Assembly (NCBI GenBank): GCA_041648495.1
Contig: JBAZOW010000009.1
Span: 1-27,210, forward strand
DNA length: 27,210 nt
Source of the DNA: Patulibacter sp041648495
GTDB taxonomy: Bacteria > Actinomycetota > Thermoleophilia > Solirubrobacterales > Solirubrobacteraceae
Direction of reading: 5' to 3'
Below the pieces are notes generated by a model. The model did not search any database and was not told the DNA's origin. It saw only the letters and a program-made list of their open reading frames with translations. Every line of letters begins with the position of its first letter. Position 1 is the stretch's first letter. The translations under genes were made by a program, and so were the position numbers. Of the stretch, positions 1-7,791 are shown piece after piece.

Positions 1-823
1 GCACGACGCCGGCGACCGCATCGGCCGCCGGCGCGGCCTCGGAGGTCGTCGCCGGCGGCCCGCTCGGCGGCCCGCCGGCGATCAGCGCGACCAGGCGGTC
101 GCGCGGGAACTCCGCGATCGGCCCCTGGCCGACCGTCTTCCCGTCGCGGAGCACGGTGACGTCGTCGGCGATCAGCGGGATCTCCTCGAGCCGGTGCGTC
201 ACGTAGAGCGTCGCGACCCCGCGCCGCTGCACGTGTCCGAGGGTGGTGAAGAGCTTGCGGACCTCGTGGTCGGTCAGCGCGGCCGTGGCCTCGTCGAGCA
301 CGAGCAGGCGGATCTCGTCGCCGGCGTCGAGCGCCCGGACGATCGCGACCTCGGTCTGCTCGACCGTGTTCAGGTCGCCGACCAGGGCGTCGGGCGAGAT
401 CCCGTGCAGGCCGAACGCCTCGAGCGCGGCCCGGGCCTGCGCCCGCTCCTGCCGCCAGGCGATCTTGCCGGCGGCGTTGGTGCTCCACGGGCGACCGAGC
501 CGCAGGTTCTCGAGCACGCTGAGGCTCGGCACCAGGCCGAGCGTCTGGTGGACGAAGGCGATGCCCGCCGCCTGACTGGAGTCCGGGTCGCCGGGCCGCA
601 CGGCGCGGTCGCCGACGGTGATCGGGCCGCTGCCCTCGTCCGGGTCGTAGTAGCCGGCGAGGATCTTGATGAAGGTCGACTTGCCCGAGCCGTTGTGGCC
701 GAGCAGGGCGTGGACGGACCCCGGCGCGATCTCGAGCGCGAGATCGTCGAGCACGCGGTTGCCGTAGAACGATTTCGAGACGCCCTCGGCGCGGAGGCCG
801 GCGGTCGTGGTGGTGGTCGTCAT
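1..823 (-). CDS. Sugar-type ABC transporter ATP-binding protein (partial, C-terminus beyond window)
   Basis: The gene reads leftward from an ATG at 823 and runs off the left edge, so only about 274 residues are visible. The first nucleotide-binding domain is complete: Walker A GHNGSGKST at residues 42-50, a Q-loop region near VHQTLGLVPSLSV, a signature-like segment LNTVEQTEVAIVRAL in place of LSGGQ, and Walker B LLVLDEATAAL. A Pro/Ala-rich linker follows where the second domain of an RbsA/MglA-type double ATPase should begin. It would hydrolyse ATP at the inner face of the membrane to power uptake of the ligand bound by the lipoprotein encoded just upstream (894-2048). No permease of this system is in view; it probably lies further left. 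The relaxed signature is usual for the first domain of this family. Confidence in the family is high; the substrate is unknown. Confidence 0.93.
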   Translation of the reverse strand, partial: MTTTTTTAGLRAEGVSKSFYGNRVLDDLALEIAPGSVHALLGHNGSGKSTFIKILAGYYDPDEGSGPITVGDRAVRPGDPDSSQAAGIAFVHQTLGLVPSLSVLENLRLGRPWSTNAAGKIAWRQERAQARAALEAFGLHGISPDALVGDLNTVEQTEVAIVRALDAGDEIRLLVLDEATAALTDHEVRKLFTTLGHVQRRGVATLYVTHRLEEIPLIADDVTVLRDGKTVGQGPIAEFPRDRLVALIAGGPPSGPPATTSEAAPAADAVAGVV

Positions 824-849
824 GGGGACGGTTCCTCCCTGGAGCCCGG

Positions 850-882
850 GGTGGGGGCCCGGCGATCCGCCGGGCCCCCACC
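850..882 (-). promoter_or_regulatory. Perfect intercistronic hairpin between binding-protein and ATPase genes
   Basis: Positions 850-864 and 868-882 form a perfect 15-bp, all-but-pure GC inverted repeat with a 3-base loop. It lies in the 70-bp gap between the binding-protein stop (894) and the ATPase start (823). There is no T-run after it on the minus strand. In ABC importers such hairpins often stabilise the binding-protein mRNA or attenuate the downstream genes, which would give binding protein in excess; that role is inferred here. Confidence 0.75.
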
Positions 883-893
883 GATGCCGGTGG

Positions 894-2048
894 CTACTGC
901 TTGCCCCACAGCGCCTTGAACTGCGCCTGGTAGTCCTCGGGCCCGTCCCAGACCTTGGTGTCGGGGAGCTGGTCGGTGTTCTCCTGCGTGACCAGGAAGA
1001 TGTTGGCCGGGACGCCCTTCGGCACCTCGACCCCCGAGTAGACGCGGGCCGCGGCGTCGGCGGCGGCCCACGGGGTCTCCGCGAACGCGAACGCGACGTC
1101 GAGCTGCTGGACGCCCTTGTCGAGCATCACGTCGATGTTGGCGGGGTCGGCGTCCATCCCGGCCACGCTGATCTGCTCCTGCTTGCCGGCCTGCTGGACC
1201 TGGGTGTTGGCGATCTGGGCGGCGCTGTCGAAGACGCCGACGATCCAGTTCAGGTCGGGGTTCTGGTTGAGCTCGGCCTGCAACTGCTGCGGCAGGCTCT
1301 CCTGCATCGTTCCGGCGTTGAACTGCACGACCTTCGAGGGGCAGTCGGCGCACGACTCGGGCAGCCGTTCCTCGAAGCCGGCCAGGCGCGCGACGCTGCA
1401 GCCCTGGGACTTCTCGCCCGCGAACAGCACGTTGGCCTTGCCGTCGGACTTGACCGCGATCGCGTCGGCGAGGATCTGGCCCTGCTGGGCGCAGCCGTCG
1501 ACGCCGACCTGGACCGCGACGCCGCCGGCGCCCTCCGGGTCGCCGGTGAACAGCGCGACCACCGGGATCCCGGCCTTCTCGGCGGCGGCGTAGCCGTCCG
1601 CGGCGCCGGCGACGCCGATCGCGTTGATCACGATCACGTCGGGCTTGGCGTTGATCGCCGTGGTGAAGCAGCGGTTCGGACCGTCGGGCGACTTGCCGAC
1701 GTCGCAGCGCTCGTAGTCGTAGCCGAGCGTCTCGATCCCGGCCTTGATCCCGTTGGAGATCGAGTTGCAGCCGATGATCGAGACGTCGCACGAGATGTTC
1801 ACGATCGACGCCCCCGGCTTGGGCTGAAACGGCTTCATGCCCTCCTGGACGACCTTGATCTTCGTCGCCGGGGTCGAGGCCTGCTCGACCCGCTCGGCGA
1901 CCTCGGGCGAGACGCCTGACGCGCTCGCCGTGTCCTTGGCGTTCGTGCTCGCCGACGGTTCGTCGTCCGAGCCTCCGCAGGCTGTGACTCCCAGGGCCAG
2001 TACTGCGCTCAAGGCTAGGGCGCTGCCGCGCCGCCATCGCATGCTCAT
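894..2048 (-). CDS. Periplasmic-binding-protein-like lipoprotein of ribose (PBP1/Peripla_BP_4) type, Cys-rich
   Basis: This 384-residue protein has a lipoprotein signal peptide: a basic start (MRWRR), a hydrophobic stretch, and a lipobox VTAC with Cys24. The mature part has the fold pattern of ribose/galactose-type binding proteins (I-x-x-N-x-x-G-x-x-A near GVAGAADGYAAAEKAGIPVV, then AGMDADPANIDVM). It should catch a small ligand outside the membrane for the ATPase at 1-823. The mature chain holds eight further Cys residues (near 56, 64, 80, 92 and later GCA, GCS, ESC, ADC), many for a bacterial binding protein; disulfides are plausible. The start at 2048 is chosen because GGAGGAG lies about ten bases upstream; an ATG two codons later (2042) is possible. 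A 281-bp gap with a terminator separates it from the hydantoinase genes, so it appears to have its own promoter. The ligand is unknown. Confidence 0.9.
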   Translation of the reverse strand: MSMRWRRGSALALSAVLALGVTACGGSDDEPSASTNAKDTASASGVSPEVAERVEQASTPATKIKVVQEGMKPFQPKPGASIVNISCDVSIIGCNSISNGIKAGIETLGYDYERCDVGKSPDGPNRCFTTAINAKPDVIVINAIGVAGAADGYAAAEKAGIPVVALFTGDPEGAGGVAVQVGVDGCAQQGQILADAIAVKSDGKANVLFAGEKSQGCSVARLAGFEERLPESCADCPSKVVQFNAGTMQESLPQQLQAELNQNPDLNWIVGVFDSAAQIANTQVQQAGKQEQISVAGMDADPANIDVMLDKGVQQLDVAFAFAETPWAAADAAARVYSGVEVPKGVPANIFLVTQENTDQLPDTKVWDGPEDYQAQFKALWGKQ

Positions 2049-2137
2049 GGTGATCTTCTCTCCTCCGACTGATGGTTCAGCGGGCCGGTCCGGCGGGGAG
2101 CAGCTGCGCTCCGCCGGCCTCCCTCCGGTCTCCGCTG

Positions 2138-2143
2138 ATCATC
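2138..2143 (-). promoter_or_regulatory. Candidate -10 element of the binding-protein operon
   Basis: On the minus strand the hexamer GATGAT lies 23 bases downstream of the semi-palindrome at 2167-2182, the same spacing seen at 6808 and 25390. It would give a leader of roughly 85 bases before the ATG at 2048. No TTGACA-like -35 is visible. This is inferred from spacing only. Confidence 0.35.
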
Positions 2144-2166
2144 TGCGCGTCCGTCGCCCGGCGTAA

Positions 2167-2182
2167 CTGACGAATCCGACAG
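2167..2182 (-). promoter_or_regulatory. Shared 16-bp semi-palindrome, site 1 (upstream of ABC operon 1)
   Basis: Read on the minus strand the site is CTGTCGGATTCGTCAG, itself a palindrome at 12 of 16 positions. It is one of seven sites in this window that fit CTRGCGGWTYSGNSAG. It lies about 120 bp upstream of the binding-protein start at 2048. Confidence 0.55.
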
Positions 2183-2281
2183 CGCGTACGGCGATCCCGT
2201 GACCCCACGGGGGAACGACGACGACCCGCCACCGGGACCGGCGACGGGTGCGAGGCCGCGCCGCGAACGGCGCGTGGCGAA

Positions 2282-2323
2282 CGTGCGGCGGCCGGGACGC
2301 CGAGGCGTCCCGGCCGCCGCACG
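2282..2323 (-). terminator. Strong GC hairpin just downstream of the hydantoinase B gene
   Basis: Positions 2282-2301 and 2304-2323 form a perfect 20-bp inverted repeat (effectively an 18-bp stem with a 4-base loop), starting 7 bases past the stop of the gene at 2330-4564. There is no T-tract, as is common in very GC-rich actinobacteria. It most likely ends the hydantoinase transcript. Confidence 0.75.
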
Positions 2324-2329
2324 ACCGGA

Positions 2330-4564
2330 TCAGCCGGCGGTGCGGTCCGCGGCGGCGCGTCCGGCCGCGGTCAGCTGCGGAGCGGGCACCGTGACGTCGC
2401 CCTCGACGCCGATATCGGCGCGCACGGCCGACGCGCAGCCCGGGCAGAAGTACTGGCTGAGCAGCACGTCCGGTCCGGTCGTCCGGCGGCGGACCTGCAT
2501 CCCGTGGGCGTGCATCGTGTCGGCGGCGCTGGTGACCCGCGCGACGCAGGCGTCGCGGTAGTTGTCGGCGACCGGGCCGAGGTCCTCGTCGCAGCGTGCG
2601 CAGCACCAGCGGTCGTCGCGGACGGCGACGGCGATCCCGGTCTCGCGGCGCTCGACGGGGTGCGGCTCGCGCGCGGGCGCTCCGCCGATCCGCGCGGCGC
2701 GGATCGCGGCCCGCTCGGCGGCGGTCGCGGCGTCGTCGACGGCCCCGTCGGCCAGCACCACGCCGTAGAGCCCCCGGGCGGCGTCGGCCGTCACGTAGTC
2801 GTCCGCGACGTCGGTGGCGACCAGCTGCGGATCGCGCAGCAGCGGATCGCCGAGCCCGCCGCCCCCGCCGCTGGTGATCACGAAGACGTCGTCCTCGGCG
2901 AGCGTCAGGGTGCCGGTCTTCGAGGGCATCGTCTGGGCCTGACCGCCGAGGTTCTCCGGCGTCGGCATGGTCCCGTCGGCGAGCAGCCGGTTGACGTCCG
3001 ACCCCCGGACCACGTGGTAGTCCGACCCCGCTCCGGGCATGCCCCCGCCGGCCCCCCGCGGGGGGACCTCGGCGCAGCTGTTGAACGCGGTACCGGTCAT
3101 CGCGTCGATCCCGCGCAACGCGAGCGCGCTGGCCATTCCCTGCCCGCCGCGGGTCTCGCCGGCGCCGCCCCCGGTCGGCCGGATCCGCCGCCAGAGCGTG
3201 ACCATCGGGCCCGAGCCCTCGTCGATCTCGACCGCGGCCATCCGGGTGCCGATGTTGAACTGCCCCGAGTAGGTGTCGACGCCGTCGGAGACCGACTGCG
3301 CCGGGCCGCCGAGGCCGACCGTCGGCGCGATCGGGAAGACCACGATCGGCTGGCCGGTGGCGCGGTCCGCGCCGGTCAGGGTGCAGGTCGCGATGCCGTT
3401 GTTCGGCTGACCGGCGGCGCGGGAGCGCAGCTGCTCGGACGGCGAGAGCGACATCGCCTGGACCAGCACGTCCGACATCAGCCGGCAGACGCGCATGCCG
3501 CACTCCATGTGCGACTGCGAGACCGGGGCCGGCGGCACCGAGTTGACCACGGTGCCGGGCGGTCCCAGGTCGAACTCGATCGCCCGCCAGAGCGCGGCGT
3601 TGACGGGGACGTCGGGGATGAACACCGTCTGCAGCCCGTTCATCGCGTTGCCGAGCACCGAGGGCCGGGCGCCGTTGACGTAGGACGGCACCTGGTCGAC
3701 GCCGCGGAAGCGCAGCGTCATCTCGTCGCCGGCGACGATCATCGTCACGCTCAGCTCGTAGAGGTCGGGGGTGCCGTGGCCGTCGTACTCGATCCACTCG
3801 CGGGCGGAGTACTCGCCGTCGGGCAGCAGCGCGATCCGCGAGCGGATCAGCTGCTCGGACAGCTGCTTGTTGATCCGGCAGTACTCGCGGTGCTGCTCGA
3901 GACCGTGGGACTCGATCACCCGCGCCAGCCGCCGCTGGCCGGCGTTGAGCGCGGCGATCATCGAGCGCAGGTCGTTGAGCACCGGGACGGGTACGCGCAC
4001 GCTGTTGGCGATGAACAGCGCCCAGTCCTTGCTCATCCGGCCGTCCTGCACGAACCGCACGGCGGGGAAGGCCAGCGCCTCGGCGAAGCTCTCGCGGGCC
4101 TCGGGGGCGAAGCCCGAGACCGACGACCCGCCGACGTCGAGCAGGTGCGCGTTGACGTAGCCCCAGCCGACGAGCTCGTCGTCGTGGAAGTACGGCATGA
4201 TCACGCCGACGTCGCCCTGGTGGATCGCGCCCGACGAGTGCGGGTCGTTGGCGATGAACGCGTCGCCCGGCCGGATCTCGTCGCGGTCGTAGTTGCGCAG
4301 CACCGCCTCGACGCCGAGCACCGACGTCGAGACGTGGAACCCGACGAAGCCCGAGAAGCCGATCAGCTCGCTCTGGTCGTCGAGCACGGCGCAGCTCAGG
4401 TCCTTCGCCTCGGTAACGACGGGCGAGCCGGAGGTGCGGATCAGCGTGATCCCCATCTCGCGGGCGATCTCGTCCATCGCCTTGCGGTGGACCTCGACGC
4501 CGAGCACGTCGTAGTCGCCCCCGACGGGCGCGGCGGAGCGCGGAACAGCCTGTTCGGTCGACAT
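2330..4564 (-). CDS. Hydantoinase B / oxoprolinase / acetone-carboxylase-alpha family protein with C-terminal Cys-cluster tail
   Basis: This 744-residue protein is the HyuB-type partner of the gene upstream. Family features seen include the N-terminal DPVVTEAKDLS-like segment (SPVVTEAKDLSCAVLD), GDAFIANDPHSSGAIHQGDV, and the glycine-rich GGAGETRGGQGMA and TSGGGGGLGDPLLRDP segments near the C-terminal third. Members hydrolyse ATP-activated cyclic amides (N-methylhydantoin, 5-oxoproline) or carboxylate ketones (acetone, acetophenone). After the HyuB core, residues about 654-710 hold CCARC and, about 50 residues later, CPGC. This looks like a fused zinc-binding tail of the kind found in the small gamma subunit of acetone carboxylase. 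That would favour a carboxylase over a hydantoinase, but this is inference. Its ATG overlaps the stop of the A subunit (TGATG at 4562-4566), so translation is probably coupled. Substrate unknown. Confidence 0.92.
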   Translation of the reverse strand: MSTEQAVPRSAAPVGGDYDVLGVEVHRKAMDEIAREMGITLIRTSGSPVVTEAKDLSCAVLDDQSELIGFSGFVGFHVSTSVLGVEAVLRNYDRDEIRPGDAFIANDPHSSGAIHQGDVGVIMPYFHDDELVGWGYVNAHLLDVGGSSVSGFAPEARESFAEALAFPAVRFVQDGRMSKDWALFIANSVRVPVPVLNDLRSMIAALNAGQRRLARVIESHGLEQHREYCRINKQLSEQLIRSRIALLPDGEYSAREWIEYDGHGTPDLYELSVTMIVAGDEMTLRFRGVDQVPSYVNGARPSVLGNAMNGLQTVFIPDVPVNAALWRAIEFDLGPPGTVVNSVPPAPVSQSHMECGMRVCRLMSDVLVQAMSLSPSEQLRSRAAGQPNNGIATCTLTGADRATGQPIVVFPIAPTVGLGGPAQSVSDGVDTYSGQFNIGTRMAAVEIDEGSGPMVTLWRRIRPTGGGAGETRGGQGMASALALRGIDAMTGTAFNSCAEVPPRGAGGGMPGAGSDYHVVRGSDVNRLLADGTMPTPENLGGQAQTMPSKTGTLTLAEDDVFVITSGGGGGLGDPLLRDPQLVATDVADDYVTADAARGLYGVVLADGAVDDAATAAERAAIRAARIGGAPAREPHPVERRETGIAVAVRDDRWCCARCDEDLGPVADNYRDACVARVTSAADTMHAHGMQVRRRTTGPDVLLSQYFCPGCASAVRADIGVEGDVTVPAPQLTAAGRAAADRTAG

Positions 4565-6678
4565 CAGCGGACCTTCTTGAGGTTGTAGTTGGACAGCTCG
4601 TCGCGCTCGCACGACCACGACGGGGGCAGGAACAGCGTGGTGTCGTGCTCGTCGACGATCGCGGGGCCCTCGATCCGGAACCCGGCGGCGAACCGGTTGC
4701 CGTCGTAGACCGGCACGTCGACCGGCTCGCTGCCGCCCGGCAGCAGCACCCGGCGCTGCTCCTTGAGCGCCGACTCCGGCCCGGCGCCGCCGCCGTCCGG
4801 CGGCGCCGGGATCGACGGGTCGCGCCGCGGCACGACGGTGCGCAGCGTCAGGTTGGCCAGCAGGATCTCCGAGCCCTCCCAGGCCGTGCCTTCGCCGTAG
4901 GCGCGCTCGTAGGTCGCGGGGAACGCCGCGGCGATCGCGTGCAGGTCGTCGGCGGTCAGGTCGTCCGCGCCGATCGGCACGGTGATCTCCCAGACCTGAC
5001 CGAGGAACCGCACGCCCGCCTCCCACTCGAGCGTCGCGGCCTGCGGGTCGAGGCCGGTGGCGCGCAGCTCCTCTTGGGCCTGGGCGACGAGCCGGGCGCG
5101 GATCGCGTTGATCGCGTCCGGGTCGACGTCGGCGCCGAGCGCGATCTCGACCGACGTCGAGTAGCGCCGCACGAAGTCCGCGGTCAGCAGGCCGAAGGCG
5201 CAGAAGACCGAACTGTTGGCGGGCAGCACCACCTGGGTGATGTCGAGCGCGTCGCAGATCCGCGGCGCGAACAGCGGCAGCGTGCCGCCGTAGGCGAACA
5301 TCGCGAACCCGCGCGGGTCGTGCCCGCGCTCGATGCTGACCGCGCGCGTGGCGTTGGCCATGTTGGCGACGGTCAGGTCGAGGATCGCGTTGGCGGCCTC
5401 GTAGGGCGTCCAGCCGAGCCGCTCGCCGAACGCACCGACCGCCCGCAGCGCCGCCTCGCGGTCGAGCGTCATGCGGCCGTTCAGGTATCCGCCGGGGTCG
5501 ATCATCCCCGCCACGACCGCGGCGTCGGTGACCGTCGCGTCGGTGCCTCCGCGGCCGTAGCACGCGGGACCGGGGATCGAACCGGCGCTGTGCGGCCCGA
5601 CCTGCGGCACGCCGCGCTCGTCGATCCAGACGATCGAGCCCCCGCCGGAGCCGACGGAGAGGATGTCGACGATGCTGATCCCGGTGTCCAGGCCCGCGAC
5701 GGAGATCCGCGGGGTGATCGCGGGCTGCAGGTCCTCGACCAGCGAGAGGTCGTAGCTCGTCCCGCCCATGTCGGTGACCAGCACGTTGCGCTGGCCCATC
5801 CGCTCGGCCAGGTGGATCGCACCCGCGACCCCGCCGGCGGGGCCGGACGCGAGCAGCAGCACCGGCAGGCGGCGCGCGGTCTCGAGCGGGATCACGCCGC
5901 CCGCGCCCGAGAACATCGTCAGCTCGCCGGCGAAGCCCTCGGCGTCGAGCTGGTCCCGCAGGGTGTCCAGCAGCACGCTCGCGGCGGGCTGGCAGAAGCA
6001 GTTGAAGACGGTGCTGAAGAACCGCTCGTGCTCGCGGATCACCGGGTAGACCTCGCTCGAGATCGAGACGAAGACCTCGGGCCACTCCTGCGCGACGATC
6101 TCGCGGGCGCGCCGCTCGTGCTCGGGATGCTTGAACGACCAGAGGAAGCAGATCGCGATCGCGTCGACTCCCTGCTCGCGCAGCCGGCCGACGGCGGCCC
6201 GGACGCCGTCCTCGTCGAGCTGGACCGCGGCGTCGCCGTCGCTGAGCACCCGCTCGTCGATCTCCTCGATGCACGAGCGCGGCATCAGGTCGGGCGGGTT
6301 GCGGTGGACCTGGTCGTCCATCACCGGCTGGCGGGCGCCGCCGGCGAGCCGGAAGGTGTCCTTGAACCCGCGGGTGATCAGGACGCCGACCTTGGCGCCG
6401 CGCAGCTCGGTCAGCGCGTTGGTCACGACGGTGGTCGAGAGCACGATCTGGTCGGTCCGCTCGAGCAGCTCGCGACGGGAGCGGTCGAGCCGCTCGGCGG
6501 CGACGCCGATCGCGTCGAGGATCCCCTCGCTGTATGCCCCGTGGGACGTCAGCGCCTTGCCGCGGACCAGCCCGTCGGGGGTCGACACCGCGATGTCGGT
6601 GTGGGTGCCGCCGACGTCGACGCCGATCAGCGTGGCGACGCTCGTGACGGGGTCGCTTGGCGCTTGCACTGTGGCCAT
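4564..6678 (-). CDS. Hydantoinase A / oxoprolinase / acetone-carboxylase-beta family protein
   Basis: This 704-residue protein is a HyuA-type ATPase subunit of usual length. The ASKHA-like phosphate motif GVDVGGTHTD is at residues 19-28, followed by LSTTVVTNAL and later VTDMGGTSYDLS, the second nucleotide-binding motif of the family. Together with the B subunit it would activate a carbonyl or amide group with ATP in the cytoplasm. The start at ATG 6678 is supported by GAGGAGA about nine bases upstream. An open frame continues upstream to 7728, but there it runs antisense to the SDR gene and is not coding. A and B form a two-gene operon with a one-base overlap, transcribed away from the SDR gene at 6859. 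Whether the pair hydrolyses a ring or carboxylates a ketone cannot be settled from sequence alone. Confidence 0.93.
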   Translation of the reverse strand: MATVQAPSDPVTSVATLIGVDVGGTHTDIAVSTPDGLVRGKALTSHGAYSEGILDAIGVAAERLDRSRRELLERTDQIVLSTTVVTNALTELRGAKVGVLITRGFKDTFRLAGGARQPVMDDQVHRNPPDLMPRSCIEEIDERVLSDGDAAVQLDEDGVRAAVGRLREQGVDAIAICFLWSFKHPEHERRAREIVAQEWPEVFVSISSEVYPVIREHERFFSTVFNCFCQPAASVLLDTLRDQLDAEGFAGELTMFSGAGGVIPLETARRLPVLLLASGPAGGVAGAIHLAERMGQRNVLVTDMGGTSYDLSLVEDLQPAITPRISVAGLDTGISIVDILSVGSGGGSIVWIDERGVPQVGPHSAGSIPGPACYGRGGTDATVTDAAVVAGMIDPGGYLNGRMTLDREAALRAVGAFGERLGWTPYEAANAILDLTVANMANATRAVSIERGHDPRGFAMFAYGGTLPLFAPRICDALDITQVVLPANSSVFCAFGLLTADFVRRYSTSVEIALGADVDPDAINAIRARLVAQAQEELRATGLDPQAATLEWEAGVRFLGQVWEITVPIGADDLTADDLHAIAAAFPATYERAYGEGTAWEGSEILLANLTLRTVVPRRDPSIPAPPDGGGAGPESALKEQRRVLLPGGSEPVDVPVYDGNRFAAGFRIEGPAIVDEHDTTLFLPPSWSCERDELSNYNLKKVR

Positions 6679-6719
6679 CGGTGGTCTTCTCCTCGGGACG
6701 TACGGACTTCCGGTGCGGT

Positions 6720-6758
6720 CCGTCCGCGCCGGGGAACCACCCCGGAGGGCGCGGACGG
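6720..6758 (-). promoter_or_regulatory. Hairpin in the hydantoinase leader
   Basis: CGTCCGCGCC at 6721-6730 pairs perfectly with 6748-6757, with one extra closing pair at 6720/6758, and an inner GGGG/CCCC stem lies around a 5-base loop. It lies 42-80 bases upstream of the hydantoinase A start. It could be an mRNA leader structure; its role is unknown. Confidence 0.5.
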
Positions 6759-6759
6759 G

Positions 6760-6775
6760 GCACGACGGATCGTGC
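6760..6775. repeat. Short perfect inverted repeat in the divergent promoter region
   Basis: GCACGA and TCGTGC form a perfect 6-bp repeat around a 4-base spacer, next to the hairpin at 6720-6758. It could be a second leader stem-loop or an operator for the divergent promoters. Confidence 0.4.
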
Positions 6776-6807
6776 GCAGCGTCTCGCGCCGGGTGGCCGC
6801 TCTGCAA

Positions 6808-6823
6808 CTCACCGAACCGCCAG
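6808..6823. promoter_or_regulatory. Shared 16-bp semi-palindrome, site 2 (hydantoinase/SDR divergent region)
   Basis: The minus-strand reading is CTGGCGGTTCGGTGAG. It ends 23 bases before the TAGGGT hexamer of the SDR promoter, so its centre lies near -43 of that promoter. It is also about 130 bp upstream of the hydantoinase start and could serve both directions. Confidence 0.55.
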
Positions 6824-6846
6824 TCGCCACGGCGCGCCGCCCGCCC

Positions 6847-6852
6847 TAGGGT
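6847..6852 (+). promoter_or_regulatory. -10-like TAGGGT placed for a leaderless SDR transcript
   Basis: TAGGGT ends six bases before the ATG at 6859, so transcription should begin at or next to the start codon. No clear Shine-Dalgarno fits the remaining space. Leaderless mRNAs are common in actinobacteria; this case is inferred from spacing. Confidence 0.5.
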
Positions 6853-6858
6853 GGGGCC

Positions 6859-7791
6859 ATGCAACGGCTGGGCTTCGAAGGACGCGTCGCGGTGGTCACC
6901 GGAGCCGGTCGCGGCATCGGCCGGGCCTACGCGCTGGAGCTGGCCGCGCGCGGGGCGCAGGTGGTGGTCAACGACCTCGGCGGCAGCCTCTCGGGGACCG
7001 GCGCCGACGCCGATCCGGCCGCCGCGGTGGTGGCGGAGATCGTGGCGGCGGGCGGGGCCGCGATCGCCAGCACCGCGGACGTCGCGGACCCCGACGCGGC
7101 GGCGTCGATCGTCGAGGACGCGGTGGCCGCGTTCGGGCGGATCGACGTGGTGATCGCCAACGCGGGCATCCTCGCCCCGGACGGCGTCCCGGACCTGACG
7201 GTGGCGGCGCTCGAACGGCACCTGCAGGTGCACGTGGTCGGGTCGTACAACGTGATCCGCGCCGCCTGGCCGCGGATGGCCGACCAGGGCTACGGCCGCG
7301 TGGTGCTGACCGCGTCGACGGGGTTCTTCGGCGGCGCGGGGCTGATCGCCTACTCGACCGCGAAGGGCGGCGTGGTCTCGCTCGGCCGCTCGCTCGCGCT
7401 GGCCGGCGCCGCCGACGGGATCGCGGTCAACGTGGTCGCGCCGGCCGCCGATACGCGGATGATCGGCGACCCGGCCCTGCGTGCGTACTCGAAGATCCCG
7501 CCCCAGGACGGGAACGCGAGCCGCGGGCCGGAGCGGACGGCGCCGATGGCGGTCCTGCTCGCCAGCGAGGCCTGCCCGGTCAACGGCGAGCTGCTGGTCT
7601 CGGGACTCGGGCGCCACGCGCGGATCGTGCTGGCCGAGACCCCCGGGATCGTCGCTCCCGACCTCGACGCCGAGGGCCTGCTCGCGCGCTGGGACGAGGT
7701 CGTCGACCCCGCCGAGCTGGTGATCCACGGCAGCACGCAGGAGGCGATCGCCTACCGCGAGGCGGCGGTCGCGTCCGGGGGCGGCCGGTGA
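6859..7791 (+). CDS. SDR dehydrogenase, MFE-2 / (3R)-hydroxyacyl-CoA dehydrogenase type
   Basis: This 310-residue short-chain dehydrogenase has TGAGRGIG at 14-21 for the nucleotide, VVNDLGGS near 37-43, NAG at 101-103, and the catalytic Ser153, Tyr165 and Lys169 (YSTAK). The NDLGG segment is typical of the dehydrogenase domain of peroxisomal multifunctional enzyme 2, which oxidises (3R)-hydroxyacyl-CoA with NAD+. The chain is longer than the common 250 residues, with a C-terminal extension of about 50 residues. The likely role is oxidation of a hydroxyacyl-CoA intermediate; the split hot-dog proteins at 15932-16752 could supply (3R)-hydroxyacyl-CoA, which fits. The stop overlaps the start of the next gene (TGATG at 7789-7793), so the two are co-transcribed. 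Family certain, substrate inferred. Confidence 0.93.
   Translation: MQRLGFEGRVAVVTGAGRGIGRAYALELAARGAQVVVNDLGGSLSGTGADADPAAAVVAEIVAAGGAAIASTADVADPDAAASIVEDAVAAFGRIDVVIANAGILAPDGVPDLTVAALERHLQVHVVGSYNVIRAAWPRMADQGYGRVVLTASTGFFGGAGLIAYSTAKGGVVSLGRSLALAGAADGIAVNVVAPAADTRMIGDPALRAYSKIPPQDGNASRGPERTAPMAVLLASEACPVNGELLVSGLGRHARIVLAETPGIVAPDLDAEGLLARWDEVVDPAELVIHGSTQEAIAYREAAVASGGGR

Noticed and set aside
2504..4588. A 694-codon plus-strand open frame opposite the hydantoinase B gene
   Set aside because: Mirror of the coding strand, with typical high Asp/Arg/Val shadow composition and no recognisable motif.
6679..7728. N-terminal extension of hydantoinase A (open frame continues upstream to 7728 on the minus strand)
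   Set aside because: It runs antisense to a clear SDR gene, is Arg/Asp/Gly-rich without any motif, and the ATG at 6678 has a good ribosome site at the point where family similarity begins.
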